The position numbers and the translations under genes were made by a program. A stretch of DNA of 53,362 nt, from assembly GCA_032718475.1 (NCBI GenBank), contig JAUCBJ010002400.1:1-53362 (forward strand), in the 5' to 3' direction. Source of the stretch: Nemertoderma westbladi (Eukaryota > Xenacoelomorpha > Nemertodermatida > Nemertodermatidae). Below, piece after piece: positions 11,798-22,982 of this stretch (position 1 is its first letter; the number at the start of each line of letters is the position of its first letter). The notes beneath the pieces are model-generated. The model saw only the letters and a list, made by a program, of their open reading frames with translations, had not been told where the DNA came from and did no database searches.

Positions 11798-12163
11798 TGT
11801 GGGGGAATCTACTCTCGGTCCCGCATACCAGTTATCGGGACGCCGTGCAGGCAATGTTGTAAAGTCGGAACATATGCCGGAGCAGATAAGTATAATAATA
11901 TATAATGTATATCTCGAATAAAGGTAGCCTACTGGGCTACACGGATCTAGGCCCAAACATAGTACCGGTAGACAGGACAGTCTGTACTGATAGCCTAAGT
12001 ATCTACAGATGATATGACAGACACAGACAGACTCTCGGTCGTCATCAAAGTGAAAGTATCTAGTGCCGGTACTGGTACCATAGTCGCTATTGCCACACCC
12101 CCTTTCGAGCTTGGGTTAGCCGTCTGAGGCGGTGCCGAGCTAAAATTCGTTCTTACTCAGATG

Positions 12164-13081
12164 TCAGAGTCGGTCGGGTGGCTGATGTACCCGCCTCGGG
12201 TATTCGGAAACTGAAAGTTTCTCAAATTGTTGAGTTTCGATGAGGGGTTCACGCCAGCGTACGAGTTTGGGGGCTGTGGGTGTCGCGTCCGGGGTTGGTA
12301 GGCCCGTGGGTGTCTCCTGGAGGGCGGTGTCCGGAATAAGTAGGCGTCGGTTCCGGATGGGTGTGCATCCGGAAGGCATCCGGACAGTATACTTCCGGTG
12401 TTTACCGGACTCAACGATGGTGCCGGTGCGCTCCCACCGTTTATTGGTCAGGTGTTGAACCCGGACCCTGGCGCCCACCGCGAGTGGTTCCAGGGCCTTC
12501 GCTCCGCGGTTATATTGGGCGGTCCTGGTTGATTTTAATGCCGGCGCCACTCGGTCTAGCTTCGTCCGGGTCTCCTGGAGTGTCCGAGCGAAGGCGCTGT
12601 GGTGGGCCGGAACGCGCGACCTCATAGGATGGCCAAACACGATGTCCGCTGGGGAGAAGCCGCTCTCCCTGGGGCTGTTTCGGAGTTCCAGGAGCCCCTC
12701 CTGAAACGCGGCGGAGGTCGTTGACCCCCCAGTCTTCTCCAGTAGGCGCTTGAGAGCCTTCACTGCTGATTCAGCGTGCCCGTTACTCTGGGGGTATTCT
12801 GGCAACGATGTGACCGGTGTGACCCCCCAGTCTTTCAGGAAGCTGGTCAGCTCTGCTGATGTGAACTGGGTTCCGCCGTCCGACCGGAAGCGTGTTGGTA
12901 CCCCGTAGCGGACGAACCAGTCACGCAGGGCGGTGGTTGTCCGGGCAGCGGTGGGTGGGGCGGAGAAACTGTAGATTTCCGGCCATCCGGAATATCTGTC
13001 AGCGGTGGCGAGGAAATGTTTCCCGTCGAGTGAGAAGAAATCTCCCGAGATATCTTCAAACGGGCGAGTTGGTGGGGGCTC
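12164..13081 (-). pseudogene. Ty3/Gypsy integrase, 5'-truncated
   Basis: One frame stays open from 13081 down to the stop at 12164 (about 305 codons); there is no start because the upstream pol is missing. The catalytic DDE triad is visible: D in DISGDFFSLDGKHFLATADR, D in FRSDGGTQF, and E in YPQSNGHAESAVKALKRLL. After the core comes an integrase C-terminal barrel-like region (VGARVRVQH..RWERTGTIVE) and a typical Gypsy end, HQPPDRL. Integrase joins the cDNA to chromosomal DNA. The 5' side is cut at ~13082 where a dispersed repeat begins, so reverse transcriptase and protease are absent. Higher G+C than its surroundings, as expected for a young coding insertion. The fragment looks undamaged but is only a piece. 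Confidence 0.9.
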
Positions 13082-13082
13082 C

Positions 13083-13382
13083 GTACAGCCTGACAGTACC
13101 GGTACACATGGTACATGCAGAATTGCAAAATTTGTCAGAAACCCAGCTGATATATCCTACAGTAATAATAATTTAACGCATTTTAAATTTGGATAAATAA
13201 ATTTATTATAACTGCAATAACAGTTACACTGATGCTGCACGAAGGCCCCACGCAAATTCTACTTGGAAAATTTTCAAACTTTTGCCAAACAACATGTGTA
13301 CCAAGTTTGGATAGATTTCATCAAGGATTGGCCGAGTTATTAACGTTTAAAATAAAATACTGAAAAAAAACGCGACAGAACG
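13083..13382. repeat. Dispersed repeat family R1, copy 1
   Basis: Shares CAGCCTGACAGTACCGGTAC and GGCCGAGTTATTAACGTTTA with 16384-16702, and the second half (from GCACGAAGGCCCCACG, 13237) also with 24897-25030. It ends in AACGCGACAGAACGACA. Together with the next repeat it forms an inverted pair: GCTGCACGAAGGCCCCACG at 13233 and its near-inverse ending at ~13413. Confidence 0.8.
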
Positions 13383-13711
13383 ACACGTTCGTGGGGCCTT
13401 CGCGCAGCACGAGGCCCAGTTATGAGATACAAATTAAAATTGTGCGACTGTATCACAAAATCAGGTTATGAGAGATTAACCCACACCACCAATTAATCAA
13501 AGAAAGGGGGACAGTACGTGTTCACCCCTTTTAATCTGCACCCCCCCCCCCCCCCCCCCTCCCTTCCCACCCACCAATACATAACCGCGACATCTACCAC
13601 CCACGGAAGGGTAGCACGAACTTATTTCCAAACGCACGTTCAATATACAAAGCCAGGTGGTTTATAGGAATATAATCAATGCAGTACTCGTCTTCATTAT
13701 AAGCCTCTTTG
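13383..13711. repeat. Dispersed repeat family R2, copy 1
   Basis: Matches 22658-22982 in the same orientation: CGTTCGTGGGGCCTTCGCGC, then TCAAAGAAAGGGGGACAGTA, a C homopolymer (13541-13559) and the CATCTACCACCCACGGAAGG block. Non-coding. The C run has a different length in each copy. Confidence 0.85.
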
Positions 13712-14950
13712 CGTTTGACCTGTTTTGTATTAAAATATATTTATTAAACGCAGGCTGACGCTCTTTATAATAATAATACCTAGGGATGCCAGCTTCCAGA
13801 CTTTCAATCTTTACTGCCGCGCAAACCCCGCAGAGGAAGTTTTGGTTTGAGAGATCAAGCCCATCGGCAATTGGTGTTTTAATTTCGGTCCAGGAACTCT
13901 GACAATGGGAGCATTCAATCTTAGCTGTGGTCCATTCCCGTGGTTTTGGCTTCCTTTTCTTCGTCCCAAATGACAGATTCTTCTGAAGACGTTCGATTCG
14001 CTTTCAGTTTATTGTTGGCGTTTGTGTTTTGAAGTTGTATTCGAGTGGACAGTCGCGCCGGTTTCGAGGTAACCATGCCGACCTGTGATAAGCGTTGGTT
14101 ATGTTGAGTGCCGGTATTCATCTTCTCTCACCTCTTCAATGTCAGATGTTGCAAATACGAATAACGGTATATATTTCAATACTTGTCAATAGTAATATAG
14201 ATAATTTAGATAACTATTTTATATCTGTACTGTTGAGCAAACTCTACATAAATTCCAACCTGTGTATCGCCGGTAAGGCTGTTGCTGTGCAAGTGCTAGT
14301 TGCCACCGGTCAGCCGGTACCGGTAGTAGGGTGGTACCATGGCCTACTATACACAGGCCATGACAAGGACTTTGCTGTGAAATTAGCGTAGGCTGACTGA
14401 TGAATTATCAAATATTATATTTTCCATGAATGCAGGGTCCATATTTAAAAGAAGATGACTAGATTTTCGTAAAGAATTTAATTGAAACAGTATTTAATAA
14501 TAAATAAATTAATTATCGCTCGAGTTCCTGCAGCTTTTATTCGTGGCAGGAATGTTTGAACGCTAATAAGTCGGTCAATCATGGATGAAATGGAACCAAA
14601 CTTGGTACACTTGTAGTCTTTAAAAGAATTTAGAAATTCTACACACAGACAGACTTCTACAGTTCCCCGGTCTGCCGCTAGGGGGCGAATTAACAGAAAC
14701 GTAAAAATAGCTGTAATTATAGAACCAACGATCAGATTCATCTGAAATTTAGTAGTAGTTACCTAAGAGCATTGCTTAATTAGAAATTCTACAGAGACTT
14801 TTACAGTTCCTGTCTGCCGCTAGTGGGGAATTGTTAGAGCTCCAGTTCAACGTGCTTAGCATGGTTTAATAAACAATCAATTAATTATTTTATTCAATAC
14901 AGTAATTATAACAGTAAAATGAAATGTATTCTATTTTATAGTGAAATCAA
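13712..14950. other. Intergenic DNA with two related short blocks
   Basis: Two short related blocks lie here, AATTCTACACACAGACAGAC (near 14635) and AATTCTACAGAGACTTTTAC (near 14783), each followed by a C(A/T)GTCTGCCGCTAG-type sequence; they look like old repeat fragments. 13780-14100 is a less AT-rich stretch without a convincing frame. Nothing else recognisable. Confidence 0.4.
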
Positions 14951-15213
14951 GAGATAGGAGGGGGGTGGGACTGGACGCAAATCCCATCTTGGCGAATTAA
15001 TATCCCGCCTCAATATTAATTTCTAAATTTTGGGAAAGGAGCAGGTTACAGTGGCACGTTATTTTAACCAAAACAATAAAGTAAACACAATAGAACAGGT
15101 TACAGTTTTATTTTTGAGAGTAATCAGCTGTTGTTATTTGCGTCCAATTTCCCCTGGAGAGGGATGAATTTTTATTGCGTCCAGTTCCCCCCCCCCCCCC
15201 CCCCCCCTATCTT
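14951..15213. mobile_element. hAT-like MITE, copy 1
   Basis: Ends AGATAGG...CCTATCT are inverted, continuing as GGACTGGACGCAAAT against ATTGCGTCCAGTTCC. GAAATCAA stands on both sides (14943-14950 and 15214-15221), an 8-bp target duplication as made by hAT transposases. An inverted copy of the same element lies at 30753-31020 with its own 8-bp duplication. Non-coding, ~263 bp. The right arm has a 21-nt C run where the left arm has only six G. Confidence 0.8.
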
Positions 15214-15221
15214 GAAATCAA

Positions 15222-16383
15222 ATACCAAAAATATATTTATTATATGAACAAACTATTTGGAAATTGTAAGTTCGGCCTATCTCTTTACCATAAGCTCAGT
15301 ATCTTTATCTGGTGTGTTTTTATTATTTTACCAATTATTTAATATGTTTGATAGAATTGAACAACACCGCCCAACACAACCAACTCTCTATCCGCCTCGA
15401 GCATCGAGAATACGAGAAACTCGAACGAAATACCTGCTTATCCCAGTAGTATCCGTCCGTAGTCACCGGACCGCTGCGGTTTACTCCCGTAGAACAGTAG
15501 AATTCCCGCAGCTTCCGACCCAATTCGACAACGAATTCGCTTCACACTTTCACGTCACAGAGAACGTAATCCAGTGCGATAACGTCTGCCCAACGTTCAA
15601 CCATTTCCCCCAGGCGATCCCAGGATCCGGGCCGCCGCTAAACCCAGATCGCAATCCTCGTCAATTCGTCCAGTCGTCGACGTAAGTCAGTAAGTGGGAC
15701 TCTTCCCACCGCACTCCAAGGTGGGTGACCGGAGTGAGGCATGATGAACTTGGCAGTGGCCCGCATTACGATCTGACCGACCGCCATATTCCCAGTGTCT
15801 GAGTGTAGTAAATACCCAAATAGAATCGTACTGACAAACAAGCAATTCCGTAGTATTCCCCCGTTAATCACCTCTTGAAGCAACTCGGCTGCTTGGGTCC
15901 AGATACATCGGACTGTCGGGAGCGTTTCAGACAGTAATGGAGCGGCATTTGCGAATATTTCCAATGGTTTTATAATAAATAAGGGGATTCAACAGTTCAA
16001 TGCTAAAACAAATGGATTATTCCTAACCCCACCCCAATACAGCAATATACCTAACAGTATATAGCTTAGGTACCACAGTCTGACAGTACCATAATCAGCA
16101 CAGTCAGCCTACGCATGGGTGGTACCTACGGTGCGCACTACAACGGCAGTACAGCAATACGGTGTACCGTGCCAATGACTGAATGATTAGCGGTAACTAC
16201 TGAACTATCTAAACTATTATATTATTATTACCGGTACTAGGCTAATTAGGCCTAAACTATAATCACCGCAAGGGTTTCCGGGGCCATATTTAGATTACAT
16301 GATATGGCATGTCTGCAGTGTATGGTACCGGCTGACCTGTATTGCAGTATTGACTGATTGCAGAATTATCGATTCAGGAATTG
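15222..16383. other. Intergenic DNA with a G+C-richer block that is open on both strands
   Basis: 15257-15685 (plus, 142 codons) and 15638-15964 (minus, 108 codons) are both open, and a donor-like ACGTAAGT follows the plus frame at ~15683. Neither product shows a motif I recognise. It could be an exon or an old transposon piece. 15965-16383 is CCGGTAC-rich and featureless. Confidence 0.25.
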
Positions 16384-16702
16384 AGTACAGCCTGACAGTA
16401 CCGGTACAAATGGTACATGCAGATTGGCAGACAGCCCCTATGTTTTGCAAAATTTGTCAGAAAACCAGCTGATTTATCCTACAGTAATAATAATTTAACG
16501 CATGTTAATTTTGGATAAATAAATATATTATAACTACAATAACAGTTACACTGATGCTGCACGAAGGCCCCACGCAAATTCTACTTGGAAAATTTTCAAA
16601 CTTTTGCCAAACAACATGTGTACCAAGTTTGGATAGATTTCATCAAGGATTGGCCGAGTTATTAACGTTTAAAATAAAATACTGAAAAAAAACGCGACAG
16701 AA
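16384..16702. repeat. Dispersed repeat family R1, copy 2
   Basis: Same order of blocks as 13083-13382 with few differences, including the ~130-bp segment from GCACGAAGGCCCCACG (16558) to the GACAGAACGACAG tail. Here the tail is followed by the 56-bp repeat instead of family R2. Confidence 0.85.
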
Positions 16703-16705
16703 CGA

Positions 16706-16873
16706 CAGGTTGATTAATGGTACCACTACGCTAAGGCTCACTCACTTCGTGGCTCGCCCCACAGGTTGATTAATGGTACCACTACGCTAAGGCTCACTCA
16801 CTTCGTGGCTCGCCCCACAGGTTGATTAATGGTACCACTACGCTAAGGCTCACTCACTTCGTGGCTCGCCCCA
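16706..16873. repeat. 56-bp unit, three perfect tandem copies
   Basis: Units at 16706, 16762 and 16818, each CAGGTTGATTAATGGTACCA plus CTACGCTAAGGCTCACTCAC plus TTCGTGGCTCGCCCCA. A single fourth copy follows family R1 at 25048-25103, so the unit belongs to the R1 tail. Confidence 0.95.
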
Positions 16874-17974
16874 CATTTGGTGGCACTTCAATTCTGGATT
16901 TATAATATTTCGGTATGTGTGGAATTTTGTGGCAGAGTTTGGTTTATCCAATACACGTTTTAAAATATCCCGAATAATTAAAGTTGTCTGGAACCAACCC
17001 CCCGAGCGTCACAAAGGTACAGTATCTATAGCCAGATGTTCATGTACCTCGCAAAGGTGCGTTGTACACAAAGGTGCGTTGTACACAAAGGTGCGATTAC
17101 GAAATCCTGCTCTCATTTTAAGTATCCGCGTTATCAAAGATGGTAGACCGGCTTCTATCAAGCAAAGGTCAATCGGTGTCTGCTCACGGACACCCACCAA
17201 CGATCTGTCATTTGGTTGTAAAAATTTTCCACCGATATAAAGTTGTCTGTTAACCAACTTTCCACAACGACCTGAGCCCCTAACTTACATTATCAAATGA
17301 TCAAGCACCATGCTAACAGTCTGGCATTTAATGATTACAAGTAAGTAGCAATACAGTATGTAACTAGCCACAGTATAATTAGAATTTATTGTTCGCTAAG
17401 ATAGCTTGAAGCTTTTTGCTACACGAAGGCCCCACTCGTGTTGTGGTTCCAGGTATGTAGCTATTCACCGTTCGAATTCCAGCTCATATCGTATAAAAGT
17501 AATTAGGGGGTATAATGATGAATTTTATCTGGCTGTCATTATTGAACACTGTTGCAACATTATTATACTGTAGATCATGAAATAGTAAACACCGGAATGG
17601 AACAACAATAGTAAGATCAGAATCTAAATTACTAAAGCACAGCCCGGCTTTCTTAAACGTAGATCAATATTCGTATCTTATCTGTTTTTTTATAGTGTTG
17701 TGAAGTTATTTAGTTTTGAAACTCTATGCTATTTTGAATCATGGAAGAGGAATATAATTCTTTATCTATATTATACTATGCGGTAGATCTACTGCAGAAG
17801 AACTCGAGCAGCTAGTAGGAATTGATAATGCTGATGTCACTGATAATACTGATGATAACGATATCACAGCATTTGCCGATTGTGATATTAGAGAAGCATT
17901 AGACATTTTGTAACATTGTTATAATGTTGTTTAATTATAATAATGAGAAATAATTATAATGACAATCGCGAAAA
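16874..17974. other. Intergenic DNA
   Basis: Contains a triplet of AAAGGTGCG(T/A)T blocks near 17050-17100, a partial R1-like end (ACACGAAGGCCCCACTCG, 17422) and a short acidic open stretch (about 40 codons ending at 17912, EELEQLVGIDNADVTDN...) without an identifiable family. No supported gene. Confidence 0.3.
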
Positions 17975-18172
17975 TCATCTGACTAGATGAAATGCGATTG
18001 AATAGCTATCGAAAAAGAAATTTAAAAATCCAGAAATACAAAAAAAAAGAAAATTAATTATCGCTGAGAAGATGTGCCTTAAAGTTTTTGAAAAGGTCGA
18101 AAATTGTTGTGTGGACCGTATGATAATTGGTATCTCGTTCCAGATAATAGGGCCCTGATACTGTATGGACAT
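17975..18172 (-). pseudogene. 3' tip of a non-LTR retrotransposon reverse-transcriptase frame
   Basis: The frame reads YQGPIIWNEIPIIIRSTQQF then FSKTLRHIF. The pattern GP..WN.(I/L)P..IR...F...L is the usual C-terminal end of CR1/Jockey-type ORF2 proteins. Only this tip is present, with no catalytic motif. It directly abuts the satellite on its right. Confidence 0.5.
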
Positions 18173-18263
18173 CTGTCCCGGACAGTACGAATGCGAGATA
18201 TTGTAGAATAGAAAACCAGTCAGCTATATATGGTGGCACTGAAGGGCCACTTAGGCAATATTT

Positions 18264-21200
18264 TTTTTATATTTTGCTTAAAACGAATATTAAGACCAAA
18301 AAAGGTCTTAAACTTCGTATTACGAAGTTTAAGACCTTTTATTTGGTCTTAAAGTTCGTAATACGAAGTTTAAGAACTTTTATTTGATCCTAAAGTTCGT
18401 AATACGAAGTTTAAGAACTTTTATTTGGTCCTAAAGTTCGTAATACGAAGTTTAAGAACTTTTATTTGGTCCTAAAGTTCGTAATACGAAGTTTAAGAAC
18501 TTTTATTTGGTCCTAAAGTTCGTAATACGAAGTTTAAGAACTTTTATTTGGTCCTAAAGTTCGTAATACGAAGTTTAAGAACTTTTATTTGGTCCTAAAG
18601 TTCGTAATACGAAGTTTAAGAACTTTTATTTGGTCCTAAAGTTCGTAATACGAAGTTTAAGAACTTTTATTTGGTCCTAAAGTTCGTAATACGAAGTTTA
18701 AGAACTTTTATTTGGTCCTAAAGTTCGTAATACGAAGTTTAAGAACTTTTATTTGGTCCTAAAGTTCGTAATACGAAGTTTAAGAACATTTACTTGGTCC
18801 TAAAGTTCGTAATACGAAGTTTATGAACTTTTATTTGGTCCTAAAGTTCGTAATACGAAGTTTAAGAACTTTTATTTGGTCCTAAAGTTCGTAATACGAA
18901 GTTTAAGAACTTTTATTTGGTCCTAAAGTTCGTAATACGAAGTTTAAGAACTTTTATTTGGTCCTAAAGTTCGTAATACGAAGTTTAAGAACTTTTATTT
19001 GGTCCTAAAGTTCGTAATACGAAGTTTAAGAACTTTTATTTGGTCCTAAAGTTCGTAATACGAAGTTTACGAACTTTTATTTGGTCCTAAAGTTCGTAAT
19101 ACGAAGTTTAAGAACATTTATTTGGTCCTAAAGTTCGTAATACGAAGTTTAAGAACTTTTATTTGGTCCTAAAGTTCGTAATACGAAGTTTAAGAACTTT
19201 TATTTGGTCCTAAAGTTCGTAATACGAAGTTTAAGAACTTTTATTTGGTCCTAAAGTTCATAATACGAAGTTTAAGAACTTTTATTTGGTCCTAAAGTTC
19301 GTAATACGAAGTTTAAGAACTTTTATTTGGTCCTAAAGTTCGTAATACGAAGTTTTAAGAACTTTTATTTGGTCCTAAAGTTCGTAATACGAAGTTTAAG
19401 AACATTTATTTGGTCCTAAAGTCGTAATACGAAGTTTTAAGAACTTTTATTTGGTCCTAAAGTTCGTAATACGAAGTTTAAGACCTTTTATTTGGTCCTA
19501 AAGTTCGTAATACGAAGTTTAATAACTTTTATTTGGTCCTAAAGTTCGTAATACGAAGTTTAAGAACTTTTATTTGGTCCTAAAGTTCGTAATACGAAGT
19601 TTTAAGAACTTTTATTTGGTCCTAAAGTTCGTAATACGAAGTTTAAGAACATTTATTTGGTCCTAAAGTTCGTAATACGAAGTTTTAAGAACTTTTATTT
19701 GGTCCTAAAGTTCGTAATACGAAGTTTAAGACCTTTCATTTGGTCTTAAAGTTCGTAATACGAAGTTTAAGAACTTTTATTCGGTCTTAAAGTTCGTAAT
19801 ACGAAGTTTAAGAACTTTTATTCGGTCTTAAAGTTCATAATACGAAGTTTTAAGAACTTTTATTTGGTCCTAATGTTCGTAATACGAAGTTTAAGAACAT
19901 TTATTTGGTCCTAAAGTTCGTAATACGAAGTTTTAAGAACTTTTATTTGGTCCTAAAGTTCGTAATACGAAGTTTAAGACCTTTCATTTGGTCCTAAAGT
20001 TCGTAATACGAAGTTTAAGACCATTTATTTGGTCCTAAAGTTCGTAATACGAAGTTTTAAGAACTTTTATTTGGTCCTAAAATTCGTAATACGAAGTTTA
20101 AGACCTTTCATTTGGTCTTAAAGTTCGTAATACGAAGTTTAAGAACTTTTATTCGGTCTTAAAGTTCGTAATACGAAGTTTTAAGAACTTTTATTTGGTC
20201 TTAAAGTTCGTAATACGAAGTTTAAGAACTTTTATTTGGTCCTAAAGTTCGTAATACGAAGTTTTAAGAACTTTTATTTGGTCCTAAAGTTCGTAATACG
20301 AAGTTTAAGAACATTTATTTGGTCCTAAAGTTCGTAAAACGAAGTTTTATGAACTTTTATTTGGTCCTAAAGTTCGTAATACGAAGTTTAAGAACTTTTA
20401 TTTGGTCCTAAAGTTCGTAATACGAAGTTTAAGAACTTTTATTTGGTCCTAAAGTTCGTAATACGAAGTTTTAAGAACTTTTATTTGGTCCTAAATTTCG
20501 TAATACGAAGTTTAAGAACTTTTATTTGGTCCTAAAGTTCGTAATACGAAGTTTAAGAACTTTTATTTGGTCCTAAAGTTCGTAATACGAAGTTTAAGAA
20601 CTTTTATTTGGTCCTAAAGTTCGTAATACGAAGTTTAAGAACATTTATTTGGTCCTAAAGTTCGTAATACGAAGTTTTAAGAACTTTTATTTGGTCCTAA
20701 AGTTCGTAATACGAAGTTTAAGAACTTTGATTTGGTCCTAAAGTTCGTAATACGAAGTTTAAGAACTTTTATTTGGTCCTAAAGTTCGTAATACGAAGTT
20801 TTAAGAACTTTGATTTGGTCCTAAAGTTCGTAATACGAAGTTTAAGAACTTTTATTTGGTCCTAAAGTTCGTAATACGAAGTTTTAAGAACTTTTATTTG
20901 GTCCTAAAGTTCGTAATACGAAGTTTAAGAACATTTATTTGGTCCTAAAGTCGTAATACGAAGTTTTAAGAACTTTTATTTGGTCCTAAAGTTCGTAATA
21001 CGAAGTTTAAGACCTTTTATTTGGTCCTAAAGTTCGTAATACGAAGTTTAAGAACTTATATTTGGTCCTAAAGTTCGTAATACGAAGTTTAAGAACTTTT
21101 ATTTGGTCCTAAAGTTCGTAATACGAAGTTTAAGAACTTTTATTTGGTCCTAAAGTTCGTAATACGAAGTTTAAGAACTTTTATTTGGTCCTAAAGTTCG

Positions 21201-22455
21201 TAATACGAAGTTTTAAGAACTTTTATTTGGTCCTAAAGTTCGTAATACGAAGTTTAAGAACATTTATTTGGTCCTAAAGTTCGTAAAACGAAGTTTTATG
21301 AACTTTTATTTGGTCCTAAAGTTCGTAATACGAAGTTTAAGAACTTTTATTTGGTCCTAAAGTTCGTAATACGAAGTTTAAGAACTTTTATTTGGTCCTA
21401 AAGTTCGTAATACGAAGTTTTAAGAACTTTTATTTGGTCCTAAATTTCGTAATACGAAGTTTAAGAACTTTTATTTGGTCCTAAAGTTCGTAATACGAAG
21501 TTTAAGAACTTTTATTTGGTCCTAAAGTTCGTAATACGAAGTTTAAGAACTTTTATTTGGTCCTAAAGTTCGTAATACGAAGTTTAAGAACATTTATTTG
21601 GTCCTAAAGTTCGTAATACGAAGTTTTAAGAACTTTTATTTGGTCCTAAAGTTCGTAATACGAAGTTTAAGAACTTTGATTTGGTCCTAAAGTTCGTAAT
21701 ACGAAGTTTAAGAACTTTTATTTGGTCCTAAAGTTCGTAATACGAAGTTTTAAGAACTTTTATTTGGTCCTAAAGTTCGTAATACGAAGTTTAAGAACAT
21801 TTATTTGGTCCTAAAGTCGTAATACGAAGTTTTAAGAACTTTTATTTGGTCCTAAAGTTCGTAATACGAAGTTTAAGACCTTTTATTTGGTCCTAAAGTT
21901 CGTAATACGAAGTTTAAGAACTTATATTTGGTCCTAAAGTTCGTAATACGAAGTTTAAGAACTTTTATTTGGTCCTAAAGTTCGTAATACGAAGTTTAAG
22001 AACTTTTATTTGGTCCTAAAGTTCGTAATACGAAGTTTAAGAACTTTTATTTGGTCCTAAAGTAGTTCGTAATACGAAGTTTAAGAAATTTTATTTGGTC
22101 CTAAAGTTCGTAATACGAAGTTAAGAACTTTTATTTGGTCCTAAAGTTCGTAATACGAATTTTAAGAACTTTTATTTGGTCCTAAAGTTCGTAATACGAA
22201 GTTTAAGAACTTTTATTTGGTCCTAAAGTTCGTAATACGAAGTTTAAGAACTTTTATTTGGTCCTAAAGTTCGTAATACGAAGTTTAAGAACTTTTATTT
22301 GGTCCTAAAGTTCGTAATACGAAGTTTAAGAAGTTTTATTTGGTCTTAAAGGTCATAATACGAAGTTTAAGAACTTTTATTTGGTCTTAATGTTAATAAT
22401 ACGAATATTAAGATCTTTTTTGGTCTTAGTATCCGTTTTAAGCAAAATATAAAAA
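18264..22455. mobile_element. Inverted-repeat-bounded element filled by a 41-bp satellite
   Basis: TTTTTATATTTTGCTTAAAA at 18264 and its inverse in 22434-22455 begin ~48-bp inverted arms (also sharing AATATTAAGA(C/T)C and TTTTTTGGTCTTA). Everything between is the satellite described separately. No coding sequence. A target-site duplication is not evident. This may be a MITE whose central palindrome expanded into an array. Confidence 0.6.
18299..22400. repeat. ~100 copies of a 41-42 bp palindrome-bearing satellite
   Basis: The consensus unit is TTCGTAATACGAAGTTTAAG plus AACTTTTATTTGGTCCTAAA plus G; a T insertion giving GTTTTAAG makes 42 bp. Each unit keeps the odd palindrome TTCGTAATACGAA. 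Units differ by few changes, and variant units recur in order 949 bp apart (for example GTAAAACGAAG near 20332 and 21281, CTAAATTTCG at 20491 and 21440), showing a higher-order duplication of ~23 units in the right half. The left-most unit (18304-18336) is a perfect 33-nt palindrome. Confidence 0.95.
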
Positions 22456-22657
22456 GCTAAAGGACTACAGTAACTATGCTACATTTACCCTGTACGGAAC
22501 AGTATTATTATACTGTACAGTAAGTCAATCAAGTCTATACTATAGGGAGGAGTGGGGTGGGGTGGATAATTCCGAAGAGGGGGGGGGGGGGGGGGGGGGG
22601 GGGGGGTCAGATTCGCCTTGGACACCGGTACTGCTGCAGTAGCTAGCAGCAGTAGGT
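22456..22657. other. Spacer with 28-nt G homopolymer
   Basis: Low-complexity stretch between the satellite and repeat R2; G run at 22579-22606. Confidence 0.5.
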
Positions 22658-22982
22658 ACACGTTCGTGGGGCCTTCGCGCAGCACGAGGTCCAGTTATGA
22701 GATACAAATTAAAATTAAGCGACTGTATCACAAAATCAGGTTTTGAGAAATTTACCCACACCACCAATCAATCAAAGAAAGGGGGACAGTACGTGTTCAC
22801 CCCTTTTAATCCCCCCCCCCCCCCCCCCACCCTTCTCAACCACCAATACATAACCGTGACATCTACCACCCACGGAAGGGTAGAACGAACTTATTTCCAA
22901 TCGCACGTTAAATATGCAAAGCCAGGTGGTGTATATGAATATAATCAACGCCGTACTCGTCTTAATTATTATAAGCGTCGTT
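22658..22982. repeat. Dispersed repeat family R2, copy 2
   Basis: Direct copy of 13383-13711. The frame that appears open here (22697-23059) is produced by repeat sequence and the C run, not a gene. Confidence 0.85.

Noticed and set aside
11613-11921. Overlapping frames of 65-102 codons with a repeating ISHT peptide
   Set aside because: Produced by the 26-bp minisatellite, which is open in several frames.
12847-13128. 93-codon minus-strand frame and 94-codon plus-strand frame
   Set aside because: Shadows of the Gypsy integrase, whose true frame is open through this region without an ATG.
15257-15964. Plus (142 codon) and minus (108 codon) frames in a G+C-richer block
   Set aside because: Both strands are open and neither product has a recognisable motif; a donor-like ACGTAAGT alone is not enough to call an exon.
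17460-17500. GTTCGAATTCC as a tRNA B box
   Set aside because: No A box, cloverleaf or acceptor stem around it; no tRNA gene was found in the window.
18299-22400. CRISPR-like look of regular short repeats
   Set aside because: There are no unique spacers; the units are contiguous 41-bp satellite copies in a eukaryotic genome.
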